From the NCBI GenBank assembly GCA_038405435.1, contig JBBYHZ010000001.1: DNA of 64,000 nucleotides. The stretch is one strand, 5' to 3'. The translations under genes were made by a program, and so were the position numbers. Position 1 is the stretch's first letter. Each line of letters opens with the position of its first letter. The notes under the pieces are model-generated. The model saw only the letters and a list, made by a program, of their open reading frames with translations. It ran no database searches and had not been told where the DNA came from. Origin of the DNA: Dryocola clanedunensis_A (GTDB lineage Bacteria > Pseudomonadota > Gammaproteobacteria > Enterobacterales > Enterobacteriaceae). Shown here piece after piece: positions 16,320-26,400 of this stretch.

Positions 16320-17396
16320 ATGAAAAAAATTCTAGCGCTAGCCCTTATTGCCCCACTGCTCGTCTCGTGTTCGAGCAAAAAAGAAGATACCTACAACGAA
16401 GCCTTTGTGAAGGACACGAACGGCTTTGATATTTTGATGGGCCAGTTTGCCAACAACATCGAAAACATCTGGGGGATAAAAGAGGTTCTGATTGCCGGTC
16501 CGAAGGATTACGTCAAATATACCGACCAGTATCTGACACGAAGCCACATCAACTTCGATGATGGTACGATCACCATCGAGACCATCGCCGGTACCGACCC
16601 TGCGGGCCACCTGCGTCAGGCAATCATCAACACCCTGCTGATGGGCGACGATCCGGCCTCGGTCGACCTCTATTCCGACGCCAACGACGTGCAGATTTCG
16701 AAAATGCCGTTCCTGTATGGCCAGGTTGTTGACCAGACCGGCCAGGCGATTCGCTGGCAGGGCCGCGCGTCAAAATTTGCCGATTACCTGCTGCAAAACC
16801 GCCTGAAGAGCCGCAGCACCGGGCTGAAAATCGTTTATAGCGTTACGATCAACCTCGTGCCGAACCACCTTGATAAGCGTGCCCATAAATACATCGGCAT
16901 GGTGCGAAAAGCCTCGAAGAAATATGGCGTGGACGAGTCGCTGATCCTGGCGATTATGCAAACCGAATCGAGCTTTAACCCGTATGCGGTAAGCCACGCG
17001 GATGCGCTGGGCCTGATGCAGGTTGTGCAGCACAGCGCGGGCGTGGACGTGTTTAAGTCGCAGGGGAAATGGGGCAAACCAAGCCGCAGCTTCCTGTTCG
17101 ATCCGGAAAGCAACATCGATACCGGTACGGCCTACCTGGCCATATTGCAGGATACCTACCTGGGCGGCATTGATAACCCGACATCACGTCGCTATGCGGT
17201 CATTACCGCGTACAACGGCGGTGCGGGCAGCGTGCTGCGCGTGTTTAACAGCGATAAGCAGCGGGCGTTCAGCATCATCAACAGCATGGCCGCGGACGAT
17301 GTCTACCAGACGCTGACCACCCGCCACCCTTCCGCAGAGTCCCGCCGTTATCTTTATAAGGTGAATACCGCCCAGAAGAGTTACCGCAGGCGGTAA
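16320..17396 (+). CDS. mltC: MltC, membrane-bound lytic murein transglycosylase C
   Basis: A 358-residue lipoprotein (E. coli 359). The start is ATG 16320; the signal peptide MKKILALALIAPLLVSC ends in a lipobox with Cys 17. After an N-terminal DUF3393 domain comes the SLT lysozyme-like domain with the catalytic Glu in LAIMQTESSFNPYAVS and the downstream GLMQVV and AYNGGAGSVLRVF motifs. It cleaves the MurNAc-GlcNAc bond of peptidoglycan from the inner face of the outer membrane. In E. coli nupG follows; here a REP pair and speC follow instead. Confidence 0.95.
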   Translation: MKKILALALIAPLLVSCSSKKEDTYNEAFVKDTNGFDILMGQFANNIENIWGIKEVLIAGPKDYVKYTDQYLTRSHINFDDGTITIETIAGTDPAGHLRQAIINTLLMGDDPASVDLYSDANDVQISKMPFLYGQVVDQTGQAIRWQGRASKFADYLLQNRLKSRSTGLKIVYSVTINLVPNHLDKRAHKYIGMVRKASKKYGVDESLILAIMQTESSFNPYAVSHADALGLMQVVQHSAGVDVFKSQGKWGKPSRSFLFDPESNIDTGTAYLAILQDTYLGGIDNPTSRRYAVITAYNGGAGSVLRVFNSDKQRAFSIINSMAADDVYQTLTTRHPSAESRRYLYKVNTAQKSYRRR

Positions 17397-17403
17397 TTAT
17401 ATT

Positions 17404-17470
17404 GCCGGATGACGCTGCGCTTACCCGACCTACAAAATCTGTAGGGCGGATAAGCGCAGCGTCATCCGCC
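17404..17470. repeat. REP-type palindrome pair
   Basis: GCCGGATGACGCTGCGCTT at 17404-17422 and AAGCGCAGCGTCATCCGCC at 17452-17470 are inverted copies of the unit also found at 3703-3768. They occupy the convergent gap between mltC and speC, exactly where nupG lies in E. coli, and probably end both transcripts. Confidence 0.85.
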
Positions 17471-17476
17471 TAAAGT

Positions 17477-19612
17477 TTACTTCACCATATATCCGTAAAG
17501 CCGCTTAATTCCGTCGGCATCCGTTTCGCTGTACACGCCCTGTAGCTCCGGCGAGAAGCCCGGCAGCATGTTCACGCCCTCTTCCAGCGCCAGGAAGTAA
17601 CGCAGCGCAGCGCTTCCCCACGCTTCGCCCGGCACCACGCAGAGCACGCCTGGAGGATACGGCAGCGCGCCTTCCGCAGCAGTGCGCCCTTCCGCCTGGC
17701 TCAGACGCACCAGCTCGACGTTGCCGCGAATAAACTCGCTGTTGGCATCCTGCGGGTTCATCGCCACCGCGGGCAGGCTCGCCCTGCGGAACATCGATTT
17801 TTGCAGCGCCTTCACGTCAAAGCTGACGTAGAGATCGTGCATCTCCTGGCAGAGCTGGCGCAGCGTGTAGCCTTTGTAGCGCACGGAGTACTTCTGGTAG
17901 ATAGTCGGCAGCACGTCGGCAAGCGGCGTGTCATCTTCAATATGCTGTTCGAACTGGGCGAGCATCGCTACCAGCTGCGCCATCTTCTCTGCACTTTCCG
18001 CAGGCGTCAGCAGGAAGAGGATCGAGTTGAGATCCGCCTTCTCCGGCACGATGCCGTTTTCACGCAGATAGTTTGCGAGGATCGCCGCAGGAATGCCGAA
18101 ATCGGTGTAGTCACCGGTTTGCGGATCGATACCCGGCGTGGTCAGCAGCAGCTTGCAGGGATCGACAAAATATTCGTCCTTCTCATACCCTTCAAAACCG
18201 TGCCATTTCTCGCCCGGTTCAAAGCTGAAGAAGCGCCGCTCCTGAGCGATTTTATCCGTCGCATGATCCTGCCACGGACGCCCCGCTACCGTCGGCGGGA
18301 TAAACGGTTTGATCATCTTACAGTTGGCGATTATCGCCTTGCGGGCCTCTATGCCCAGCGCCACACATTCCGCCCACAGGCGGCGACCGCTCTCCCCTTC
18401 GTGGATTTTTGCGTTCACGTCAAGCGCCGCAAACAGCGGATAAAACGGACTGGTCGAGGCGTGCAGCATGAAAGCATTATTCAGCCGCTTGTGCGGGCAG
18501 AAGCGGGACTGGCCGCGAATGTGATTATCTTTCTTGTGGATCTGCGAAGTCTGCGAGAACCCGGCCTGCTGCTTGTGCACCGACTGGGTGACGAAGATCC
18601 CCGGATCGTTCTCGTTGAGATCCAGCAGCAGCGGCGAGCAGTCCGCCATCATCGGGATAAACTGCTCATAGCCAACCCACGCGGAGTCAAAGAGGATGTA
18701 GTCGCACAGGTGGCCGATCTTATCCACGACCTGACGCGCGTTGTAGATAGTGCCGTCGTAGGTGCCTAGCTGGATGACGGCCAGGCGGAACGGGCGTTTC
18801 TCCTGCGCGCGATCGGGTGCCACTTCGCTGATTAAACCGCGCAGGTAGGCATCATCGAAACAGTGCGCGTCGATGCCGCCGATAAAGCCAAACGGATTGC
18901 GCGCCGCTTCCAGATAAACCGGCGTCGCGCCCGCCTGAATCAAAGCGCCATGATGGTTGGATTTGTGGTTATTACGATCGAACAGCACCAGGTCGCCACG
19001 CGTTAACAGCGCGTTGGTCACGACTTTGTTTGCCGCCGAGGTGCCGTTCAGCACGAAGTAGGTTTTATCCGCATGAAAAACTTTGGCCGCAAACTTCTGC
19101 GCATCCTTTGCCGAGCCTTCGTGGATCAGCAAATCGCCGAGCTTAACGTCCGCGTTGCACATATCGGCGCGAAAAACGTTCTCGCCGAAGAAATCGTAGA
19201 ACTGTCGCCCGGCCGGGTGCTTTTTGAAGAACTCACCATGCTGATGGCCAGGACAGGCGAAGGTGCTGTTTTCCATCGCCACGTATTTTGTCAGCGTGTC
19301 GAAGAACGGCGGCAGCAGATCCTCTTCATAGCCGGAAGCTGCCGTTTCCAGCTCCAGATAATCCTGCGCTCTACCCGTGATAACGCCGGTAAACTCCGCC
19401 TGCTCGTCAGGCTGGGTTTCCGAGGCCAGGAAAACAGGAAGGTTAAAGCCCGTGCGTTTCAGCAGCGCCAGAATGCCGCTGCGGCTGTCGGCGGCAGACA
19501 GCACGACCGCCGCAACATCGGTAAAGTCCGTATTATCGAGCGTGACCACTTCACGATGGGTGGAAAGCGTGGCGGCCACGTCGCGGCTGGCGGCAATTTT
19601 CAATGAGTTCAT
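17477..19612 (-). CDS. speC: SpeC, ornithine decarboxylase
   Basis: A 711-residue PLP enzyme, the same length as E. coli constitutive ornithine decarboxylase. Visible are the N-terminal wing domain (CheY-like, FTDVAAVVLSAADSRSGI), the PLP-binding lysine in VTQSVHKQQAG, the aspartate-rich FDSAWVGYEQF, and the C-terminal domain ending RLYGYMVK. It converts ornithine to putrescine, the entry to polyamine synthesis. I start at ATG 19612; upstream in-frame TTG/GTG codons would add a few residues but no strong ribosome site supports them. The 5' region is long and structured (see the leader entry). Confidence 0.96.
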   Translation of the reverse strand: MNSLKIAASRDVAATLSTHREVVTLDNTDFTDVAAVVLSAADSRSGILALLKRTGFNLPVFLASETQPDEQAEFTGVITGRAQDYLELETAASGYEEDLLPPFFDTLTKYVAMENSTFACPGHQHGEFFKKHPAGRQFYDFFGENVFRADMCNADVKLGDLLIHEGSAKDAQKFAAKVFHADKTYFVLNGTSAANKVVTNALLTRGDLVLFDRNNHKSNHHGALIQAGATPVYLEAARNPFGFIGGIDAHCFDDAYLRGLISEVAPDRAQEKRPFRLAVIQLGTYDGTIYNARQVVDKIGHLCDYILFDSAWVGYEQFIPMMADCSPLLLDLNENDPGIFVTQSVHKQQAGFSQTSQIHKKDNHIRGQSRFCPHKRLNNAFMLHASTSPFYPLFAALDVNAKIHEGESGRRLWAECVALGIEARKAIIANCKMIKPFIPPTVAGRPWQDHATDKIAQERRFFSFEPGEKWHGFEGYEKDEYFVDPCKLLLTTPGIDPQTGDYTDFGIPAAILANYLRENGIVPEKADLNSILFLLTPAESAEKMAQLVAMLAQFEQHIEDDTPLADVLPTIYQKYSVRYKGYTLRQLCQEMHDLYVSFDVKALQKSMFRRASLPAVAMNPQDANSEFIRGNVELVRLSQAEGRTAAEGALPYPPGVLCVVPGEAWGSAALRYFLALEEGVNMLPGFSPELQGVYSETDADGIKRLYGYMVK

Positions 19613-19922
19613 ATGCACAAATCCCAAAGCTCAAGGATGAGTGGGTGCCATAAGGCACGGCAAAGGGAGCATTCCCCGACGAATGTGTCTGCGAGTCTGA
19701 AGGAGAGTAGCCACTCCGACCGCGAGACATCAGTAAAACCAGGCGTCACCTGATTTTACTGTTGTCCGGCAGCGAGCTTGCGTTGCCCTCACCGCATGGT
19801 GAGCGAGGGTCTTAGGGATACGGCAGAAAGGGAGCGGCGCGCCATCGGGTGACGTCGGTGAACATTGACTGTGAACATCAATAAGCGCCCCGTTGCAGAT
19901 ATGCGAAATTTCGCGCAATCAT
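19613..19922 (-). promoter_or_regulatory. speC leader region with hairpins and a candidate leader peptide
   Basis: There is no ordinary gene between speC and pheV. On the strand leading into speC I see three stem-loops: 19645-19658 (GTGCC/GGCAC), 19731-19761 (13-base arms with one mismatch, CAGTAAAACCAGG against CCTGATTTTACTG), and 19788-19803 (CTCACC/GGTGAG). Further upstream, on the same strand, ATG at 19922 opens a 14-codon frame (MIARNFAYLQRGAY, stop at 19878) after AGAAGG. The layout fits a 5' leader that controls speC, but no mechanism can be proved from sequence. Confidence 0.45.
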
Positions 19923-20009
19923 GGCACCTTCTCACGCGGGGTTCAAGCCGCAGAGTCCAACATGGCGCACATTATTCATGCAAACGGACGCCGTAAGCTG
20001 ACAAAATCA

Positions 20010-20038
20010 TTGACGAAGAATGGGCTTTACGGTTTAAT
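20010..20038 (+). promoter_or_regulatory. pheV promoter
   Basis: TTGACG at 20010-20015, 17-base spacer, TTTAAT at 20033-20038, followed by the GC-rich discriminator GCGCCCC just before the tRNA. This is the usual stable-RNA promoter layout, subject to stringent control. The start of transcription should fall a few bases before position 20049. Confidence 0.75.
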
Positions 20039-20048
20039 GCGCCCCGTT

Positions 20049-20124
20049 GCCCGGATAGCTCAGTCGGTAGAGCAGGGGATTGAAAATCCCCGTGTCCTTG
20101 GTTCGATTCCGAGTCCGGGCACCA
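20049..20124 (+). tRNA. pheV: tRNA-Phe (anticodon GAA)
   Basis: A 76-base tRNA beginning GCCCGGATAGCTCAG and ending GAGTCCGGGCACCA, with encoded CCA. The anticodon stem-loop AGGGGATTGAAAATCCCC carries GAA at the middle, so it reads Phe codons; the T-loop GGTTCGATTCC is standard and the acceptor stem pairs fully (GCCCGGA/TCCGGGC). Its position downstream of speC matches E. coli pheV, a well-known insertion site for pathogenicity islands. The 3' end is repeated in degenerate form at 20275, marking the island boundary. Confidence 0.98.
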
Positions 20125-20340
20125 CTATTTAAAGAAACCAGCCTAAGGGCTGGTTTTTTGCTTTCTGGCGTCTGGACTCGTCATCGAATTTGGTTCGATT
20201 ATTCGCTGCGAGCAGCTCACCCCTTCGGGGCCAGCGCGAAGAGCGCGCTGTTCAAACGCCTGCGGCGTTAGTCCGAGTCCGGCACCACTATTTAAAGAAC
20301 CCGCCCATGGCGGTTTTTTGCTTTCTGGGGTCTGGACTTT
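20111..20340. repeat. Duplicated tRNA-Phe 3' end and flank (attachment-site remnants)
   Basis: The stretch starting GAGTCCGGGCACCACTATTT at 20111 (tRNA 3' end, then terminator, then GCTTTCTGGCGTCTGGACT) recurs from 20275 as GAGTCCGGCACCACTATTT, another terminator and GCTTTCTGGGGTCTGGACTT. One G of the acceptor stem is lost in the second copy, so it is not a functional tRNA end. Direct repeats of a tRNA 3' end are what site-specific integration leaves behind; only about 140 bases lie between the copies, so the element that was here has largely been deleted. A related flank recurs at about 35666. Confidence 0.75.
20136..20159 (+). terminator. Terminator of pheV
   Basis: Stem AACCAGCC (20136-20143) paired with GGCTGGTT (20148-20155) around TAAG, followed by a run of T. 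It directly follows the tRNA. A similar but shorter terminator (CCGCC/GGCGG, then six T) follows the repeated tRNA end at 20301-20319. Confidence 0.88.
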
Positions 20341-21266
20341 GTATCGAGCTCCGTTCGATACATTATACTGATAAATATATGGATGGTTCTGGCTCATTAA
20401 GAGAATGAACAGAATTAGATGAAAATAGCAACCTGGTTAATATTTTCATCTCATCTCAATAAATCGGCTTTCCATATATTCGTCTGTAATAAACACGAAC
20501 CCAACCGCAAATGACTCTAAACCTCATTTTCACTCCCGGGCTCTGGACTCTTTATCTTTTAATCCTTAGCTTAAGTCTATTCATAGTTTTCTCGTTCTTC
20601 ACGGGAAATAAAAAAAACTATTCATTATCTTTCATACTGAGATAAAACTTTTCCCTTAGAGACTGATTTAACGTTTTCTTCTTTTTACGGTTTTCTTCAC
20701 AATCAGACCTCAGAAGGTGTTTTCAGCACAGCTTAATAATCCGCGGCTATGCCCTCCCTGAAAAGCGCGATGATATGCCTGATTTTATTATCCCGGTATT
20801 AATTGACAACTGCTTTACATTGAGATCATGTCGCCAGCACATAACCACTCTATCTATAACCTCATCACGAAGCATTCCCTACCGGGCGAATGATATAAAA
20901 AACATTGCTACCGTTCAATAGCTTCACTCTGTATAAGGTCTAAGTGATTTAAGAAAAAATCACTCCTTGAATACGTACTACCCTGCGACACCAGGGTGAA
21001 AATCAAGCCCCCTTTTACCAGATAGACCTAAACCCCACTGTCCCTGCATATCCTGGTGCAGGTGTGCAAACTAAAACCGTTTATTGTCACGTCGCTTCCA
21101 CAGACTCAATGTTCAAACTGGCACTGAATTCGCTGGGTGGGAAGAAAAAGGACTGATAAAGTTATCCGTCTCTTCATTCCATTATAGCTGCAGACAAACA
21201 GGTTTCTCCGTCGAAATTTCAAGGGCTAGCTTTTATTTCAAAATATCTGTCCATTTCCATTAAAAA
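20341..21266. other. Gene-free, AT-rich stretch at the island's left end
   Basis: About 0.9 kb with no convincing coding frame on either strand and much lower GC than the core genes. It holds one more partial match to the tRNA-flank repeat (GGCTCTGGACTCTTTATC near 20540). I see no integrase, transposase or RNA gene in it. It looks like decayed island sequence together with the downstream region of the leftward LuxR-type gene. Confidence 0.6.
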
Positions 21267-21818
21267 TCAAACTTTCATCATCAAGTACATCCTTCCCCTG
21301 TGTATCAAGCCTGCATCACTTGCTGTGCCTAGTTTCTTCATAGCATTTCTTTTGTGTAATGAGATCGTTTTATATTCCCTGTTCAAAATTTTTGATATTG
21401 ACCCAACAGAAATACCCTGTAGAACTAACTCCATCATCTTTTGTTCCGTATTAGTGAGCATCATGGAACATCTGTTTTTCCTGGATCTACAGACAAATGA
21501 GTGTGTGACTGGACTGAGGAATTGCTGCAGGGAGAAAGTGATTTCTTCCATACTCGCACTACAATCTCCGAATGCAATATTTTTCGTCCACCTCATTAAC
21601 TTTATAAAATCATAAAGCTCCGGACGGGCAAATATCAGAAGATCATTAGCATCACAACTCATAAGTTCATGGAGCTCTTGCTCCCCAAGCCATTTTTTTT
21701 CAAATATAAAAACAGCTACCTTTTTACTTAAACAACCGTTACTCCTGACATTGAGAATTAACTCTGCAATAGCCTTTTTTGTGTACGTATTATCACAGAT
21801 AATCTGAATAGTATCCAT
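21267..21818 (-). CDS. LuxR/GerE-type transcriptional regulator
   Basis: A protein of about 183 residues with a C-terminal LuxR helix-turn-helix: LTNTEQKMMELVLQGISVGS followed by ISKILNREYKTISLHKRNAM covers the recognition helix. The N-terminal half has no clear phospho-acceptor domain and resembles the atypical regulators (BglJ/FimW/EcpR style) often found beside adhesin genes. The start is uncertain: I use ATG 21818, preceded by AAGAAGAGA; the frame is open to 21902. It is transcribed leftward toward pheV, downstream of the adhesin block, and may control the trimeric adhesin or the fimbriae. Codon use is AT-rich, unlike the core. Confidence 0.75.
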   Translation of the reverse strand: MDTIQIICDNTYTKKAIAELILNVRSNGCLSKKVAVFIFEKKWLGEQELHELMSCDANDLLIFARPELYDFIKLMRWTKNIAFGDCSASMEEITFSLQQFLSPVTHSFVCRSRKNRCSMMLTNTEQKMMELVLQGISVGSISKILNREYKTISLHKRNAMKKLGTASDAGLIHRGRMYLMMKV

Positions 21819-21908
21819 GTGTCTCTTCTTATATACAAATATATGCATGCGTTTTTTCGAACGAAAATCACTCAAGTCTGAAATTCGCGGAATTATTTTC
21901 ATTGCCGC

Positions 21909-22378
21909 TTAGAACGAATATCTAAAGCCAACTGTGCCAGCGGCATCGTTATAAACCTTTGTCACCGATCTGCTCCGTAACGTTAGCAAGTTATTGGCAG
22001 TTTTATTCAGCTTCCCTTCCATACCAACTTTCAGTACAACAATATTACCTATCTGGATCAGAGTGGTGCCATCGAGGCTTACACAGGCATGTTCGATGTT
22101 GAGGATCCACTTCACCTCAACATAGGGGTGTTCAGCTTGTCTTTGTCCATTCTAATCACAACGTCGCGGGAAATTTTCGCACTCAGGCTTGTCTGCACGT
22201 TGTTAATTCCGGCCGACTTGATGCGCGTTTTATTAGCTTCGGTCAGGCCATTAGAATCTATATCACACCAGGTTATCTGAGCCTGAGGCGTGAAAAAAAC
22301 ATCACCATTCTTCACCGCTGATCTATTTATTACTGCTGGTTTCAAAGATGAATACTGTTGGCGAGATGACTGAATCAA
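21909..22378 (-). pseudogene. Remnant of a classical (type Va) autotransporter beta-barrel
   Basis: Two leftward frames together spell the last ~150 residues of a pertactin/AIDA-type autotransporter barrel. The first (22378 to 22112) includes VFFTPQAQITW, LTEANKTRIKS and NNVQTSLSAKISRDV. The second (22115 to 21909) continues VKWILNIEHACVSLDG and ends in the outer-membrane signature GTVGFRYSF. They are joined by a frameshift near 22112-22135: the order of motifs is that of an intact barrel, but the frame changes. No passenger domain remains upstream, so this is a truncated and frameshifted pseudogene, evidence that the adhesin block has been reworked. Confidence 0.8.
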
Positions 22379-22568
22379 CTGTCAACTTTATTAAGTGAAA
22401 ACATTGATGCTTTGTTGTTCCTATTAGCACGTGCTGCATTCCGTTGAATAATAAACAACTTTCATTAACAATATAAACAACTATATATACTTGGACGACA
22501 GGTGTTTCCCCTGTACTTCCCGTGAGGGCACATAACACCAGTCGCCGAAAAAAACAGAATTTATTACA

Positions 22569-23381
22569 TCAAATAGACGCGGAGCTATTAATCACCTCTA
22601 CACTAATTCTACGGTTCGGTGCCAGGCAGGTAATAATCGCTGTTGATTTCTTTCCAGGACATAATACGCGAGGCAAGGAATCTCCCATCCCTCGGGTAGT
22701 TATGATTGAAGGTGGAATACCTCGCTGAACAAGAATATGTTTTACGGACTCAGCACGCGCAAGTGACAATTGCTTATTTTGAATTTGACTCCCTATGCGA
22801 TCGGTATATCCAGAGATGATAATTTTTTTACTGCTGAAGTTCATACCCTTTATTTCTTCAGCTAAGCTATTTATCTGTACAACACCCGCATAGCTTAATA
22901 CAACGCTTCCAAAATCGAATAACCCAGCCGCATTCAGTATTTTATTTATTGATTTACCAGGATTCATTTTTGCATCCACTGGCTTTAACTCCCCCAGGCA
23001 ACCTGCCGGAGAAAACACAAAACTCCGTGCCTGCATACTCAAATCAAAAATAACTTTATATTGGCATGTATACACAGAACCATCAGTACGAATAAAGTGA
23101 AAAATATAATCCCACTCCCTTACACGAAATACCCCTTCATTAAAATGTGGCGTACCGATAAGTTCATAGACTTGTTCTTTCGTAAGACCCGGGCGCATTT
23201 TCTGCAAATTATCAACATTGACAAAACTGCCTTCATCCCTTACAGCATGGGATGCATCAGGAAATATAGGATTATCTGTTTTACCCTGTGAATCAATATG
23301 ACTTATTGAACGAGTACAAGCAGAAACCAGGACAACCCCAGCGAATGTTATAGCCAGAATAGCATATTTTGCGTATTTCAT
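22569..23381 (-). CDS. OmpA-family lipoprotein with BamE-like domain (adhesin partner, TpgA-like)
   Basis: A 270-residue lipoprotein. The start at ATG 23381 gives a signal peptide ending in VLVSAC with Cys 22 as the lipid anchor (a second ATG four codons upstream is possible). Residues about 55-110 look like SmpA/OmlA (BamE): MRPGLTKEQVYELIGTPHFN and VREWDYIFHF. The last ~110 residues form an OmpA C-terminal peptidoglycan-binding domain (GYTDRIGSQIQNKQLSLARA, TRGMGDSLPR, NRRISVEV). It follows the trimeric adhesin gene by 74 bases. The same pair (trimeric autotransporter plus OmpA-type periplasmic partner) is known from Acinetobacter AtaA-TpgA, where the partner ties the adhesin to murein. Confidence 0.82.
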   Translation of the reverse strand: MKYAKYAILAITFAGVVLVSACTRSISHIDSQGKTDNPIFPDASHAVRDEGSFVNVDNLQKMRPGLTKEQVYELIGTPHFNEGVFRVREWDYIFHFIRTDGSVYTCQYKVIFDLSMQARSFVFSPAGCLGELKPVDAKMNPGKSINKILNAAGLFDFGSVVLSYAGVVQINSLAEEIKGMNFSSKKIIISGYTDRIGSQIQNKQLSLARAESVKHILVQRGIPPSIITTRGMGDSLPRVLCPGKKSTAIITCLAPNRRISVEVINSSASI

Positions 23382-23455
23382 TTCCGATCTCATCTGAATT
23401 TAGCAATATATCCCCGATATAACCACCGGGGATGATAATTAATGAACTAATCGGG

Positions 23456-26400
23456 CTACCATTGATAACCCACACCGACAGCACCGCCCATGTCACCTTG
23501 ACTAGTAGTTGTACCAGAAATTTTAGTGACCCATTTTCCATTGTCGGAGATGGTGGAAACCCCTAATGCCACGGCCGACTGGCTCTGATAAGTTCCACCA
23601 CCAAGACTAACCATACTTGCGCCAGGCTGGTAAGGCTGCGGTAAACTCGCCATTGCCATTGCGCCAGAGATACCTGCACTGAGCTTATCTTTATTATCAT
23701 CAACCATATTTTTCAACGCCCCGAACTTGTTATCGGTATATTGATTGGCCTGAGTTATACCTGAATTCAGCTGGTTCACATTCACTGCATCTGTACCGCG
23801 CGTCCCTGCTGCAACATGAGCAACCTGACGCTCGCCCCCGGTGTATCCCACTGACACGCTGTTATCCCGGTCTGTTAAAGAATTATTACCTAGAGCAACC
23901 GCATTGTTATGTGCGGCCTTTGCACGAGTACCGATTGCCGTACTGTTATCACCGCTGGCAACCGTACCCGCACCACCGGCGACAGCATCTTTGCCCGTTG
24001 GACGTGGCTTAGGCTGGCTGGAGGTATTGTTCACCTGGAACATTCCCTCTTTGCCATTAGTGATATTGTTCACTTTGGAATCAACGGCATTAAGCTGTGA
24101 AACATTCACCGCATCGCTGTCTTCTGTTCCGGCCGCGAGGTTGGTAATGATGGTCGTGTCCCCCGCCAGGGTAATTTTGTTGTAGTTGGTAGTGCCATCG
24201 TTGTGAACATCATATTTCGTTGAACGATTATCCAGATGGGTGACCCCTTCGGTAATATTGTTCACCGCGTCAGCCACGGCATATAACTGTGATCCATTGA
24301 CCGCATCGGTACTGGTGGCTGTCACCCGCCCTGCAGCCACGTTGGTTACGGTGCGCTCTTCGCCAACATCACCGACACTGACTGTACCGACAGGAGTATT
24401 CCCCGCGAACGCGTAATCTTTCCCGCGGATATTAATCCCTTCAGTGCCAACAGTTTCTTGCGTTTTTGCACCATCACCCAGCGCAATACTGCTTGCCGTA
24501 CTGGCTTCAGCTCCGTGACCAATGGCAATAGCATTCGCTGCACTCGCCGTAGCACTTTGTCCAATAGCGACAGCATCTGTTCCCGTCGCGGAAGAGTCTG
24601 TCCCAGTAGAGTTAGCGTGGAAATATTTAGTCCCGCCGCCATAGAGATTATTGATGGTGTTATTGGTTTCGGTCAGCTGCGCAAAGTTCACGGCATCGTC
24701 TGGCGCTATACCTGCGGCAACATTAACGATTTTGGTCCCACCGGTTTTGGTGGTGGTGTTGTGGGTGTCACCGCCCAGCGTGATACTGTTGTAATTCGTT
24801 GAACCATCGCTATTTTTGTCATATTTGACCGAATTTTCGTCCAGTTCAGTGATGCCAGTATTAAGGGTATTGATTGCCTGATTGGTGGCATAGAGCTGAG
24901 ATCCATTGACCGCATCTGTACTGTTTGTATTAAGACGTCCTGCCGCTACGTTGGTGATAGTCCGCTCACGCCCCTGGCTGCCTACGCTAACGGTACTGAG
25001 CGGATTAGCCCCGGCGAAGGTGTAGTTGACTCCGGCAATCGTCGTGCCAGTGGTGGCTACTACGGTATCGGTTTTAGCACCTTGTCCCAGCGCCACACTG
25101 TTTGCCACATCTGCTACTGCACTCATACCAATCGCCACTGCGTCAATACCCGTTGCGGACGAGTCTGTACCCGTCGAGTTGGCATGGAAATATTTGGTGC
25201 CGGTAGTAAAGATGTTATTGATGCTGTTATTGGTTTCCGTCAGTTGCGCAAAATTGACTGCATCGCCTGGGTCAGTGCCTTCGGCCACATTGATGATTTT
25301 GGTTCCACCGGTATGGGTTGTGGAGTTATAAGTGTCGCCACCCAGCGTAATGCTGTTGTAGTTCGTGGTGCCATCCACATAGGTATCGTAATGCACCACC
25401 TGACCGCTGAGTTCGACAGTCTCTTGTTCTACCGCTTTTAACTGACGAATATTCGCTGCATCGGTTTCTTGTGTCCCGCCTGCCACGTTAGTCAACTGAC
25501 GTTCCCCTCCGGCAAAGCCAACAGAGACCGCACCGTTACCTGACGTAACCGCTACTCCGGAAAACAGCTCTGTCGCCCCGCTCATGCCTACCCGGTTGGC
25601 CACGGAATTGCTTCCGATTGCTACACCTTTGCGGGTGCTGGCGACAGACTGGGTACCAATTGCAATCGCCTGATCGGCCGAAACTGCGGCCAGTGTTCCC
25701 ATCGCAATACCGAATTCGGAGTTCACATCAGCAGAAGCTCTGCGCCCGATAGTGATTGCGTTGATAGCATTCGCGGAGGTTTCAGCGCCGAGTGCAATAC
25801 TGCGCATCGCGTTCGACTGAGCCTGATAGCCTATCGCCAGGGAATAATCCGTAAGCGCCTTTGCCTCAATACCTGTAGCCTGCGCAAAGCGACCTGATGC
25901 CACAGAGTTGGCGCCCGATGCGATAGAATAGCTTCCGGTCGCACTGGCTCCATATCCCGTTGCAATGCTGAACTCGGCTGAATTTGAACCGGCACCAATG
26001 CTCACGGAATCCTGACCGTTGGCCTCGGCAGTATCACCAATGGCAACGGCACGAATATCATTGGCATGGGCACCAGGGCCAATGGCCGCCGATCCGAGAC
26101 CGGAGGAAATAGCATAGTTACCCAGAGCAAGCGCATTAATTTCGTTGGCTTCGGCAAAGTTACCCAGGGCGGTTGCGCCCGTTGTTGTTGCCTTAGATTT
26201 TGCCCCGATGGCAATAGCGTTATCGCCTGTTGCTTCGGTCAGGTTACCGATAGAAATCGTCCATTGGCCATTCGCCTGGGATTCTGACCCCAGCGCAAAT
26301 GCGGCCAGACCATTCGCCGTGGTGTTATTACCCATTGCCATGGTTTCATCGCTAAGCGCCTGTGCATTGCTGCCGATGGCCATCGCAAGATTTCCCTGCG

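Noticed and set aside
17801..18769. 322-codon plus-strand frame inside speC
   Set aside because: Antisense shadow of a full-length, highly conserved ornithine decarboxylase.
19730..19918. 62-codon leftward frame upstream of speC
   Set aside because: It starts at TTG without a ribosome site and runs through the strong stem-loop; the 14-codon ATG frame that overlaps it is a better leader-peptide candidate.
20143..20408. Short frames across the tRNA-flank repeats
   Set aside because: They read through terminators and tRNA-derived sequence and have no protein-like composition.
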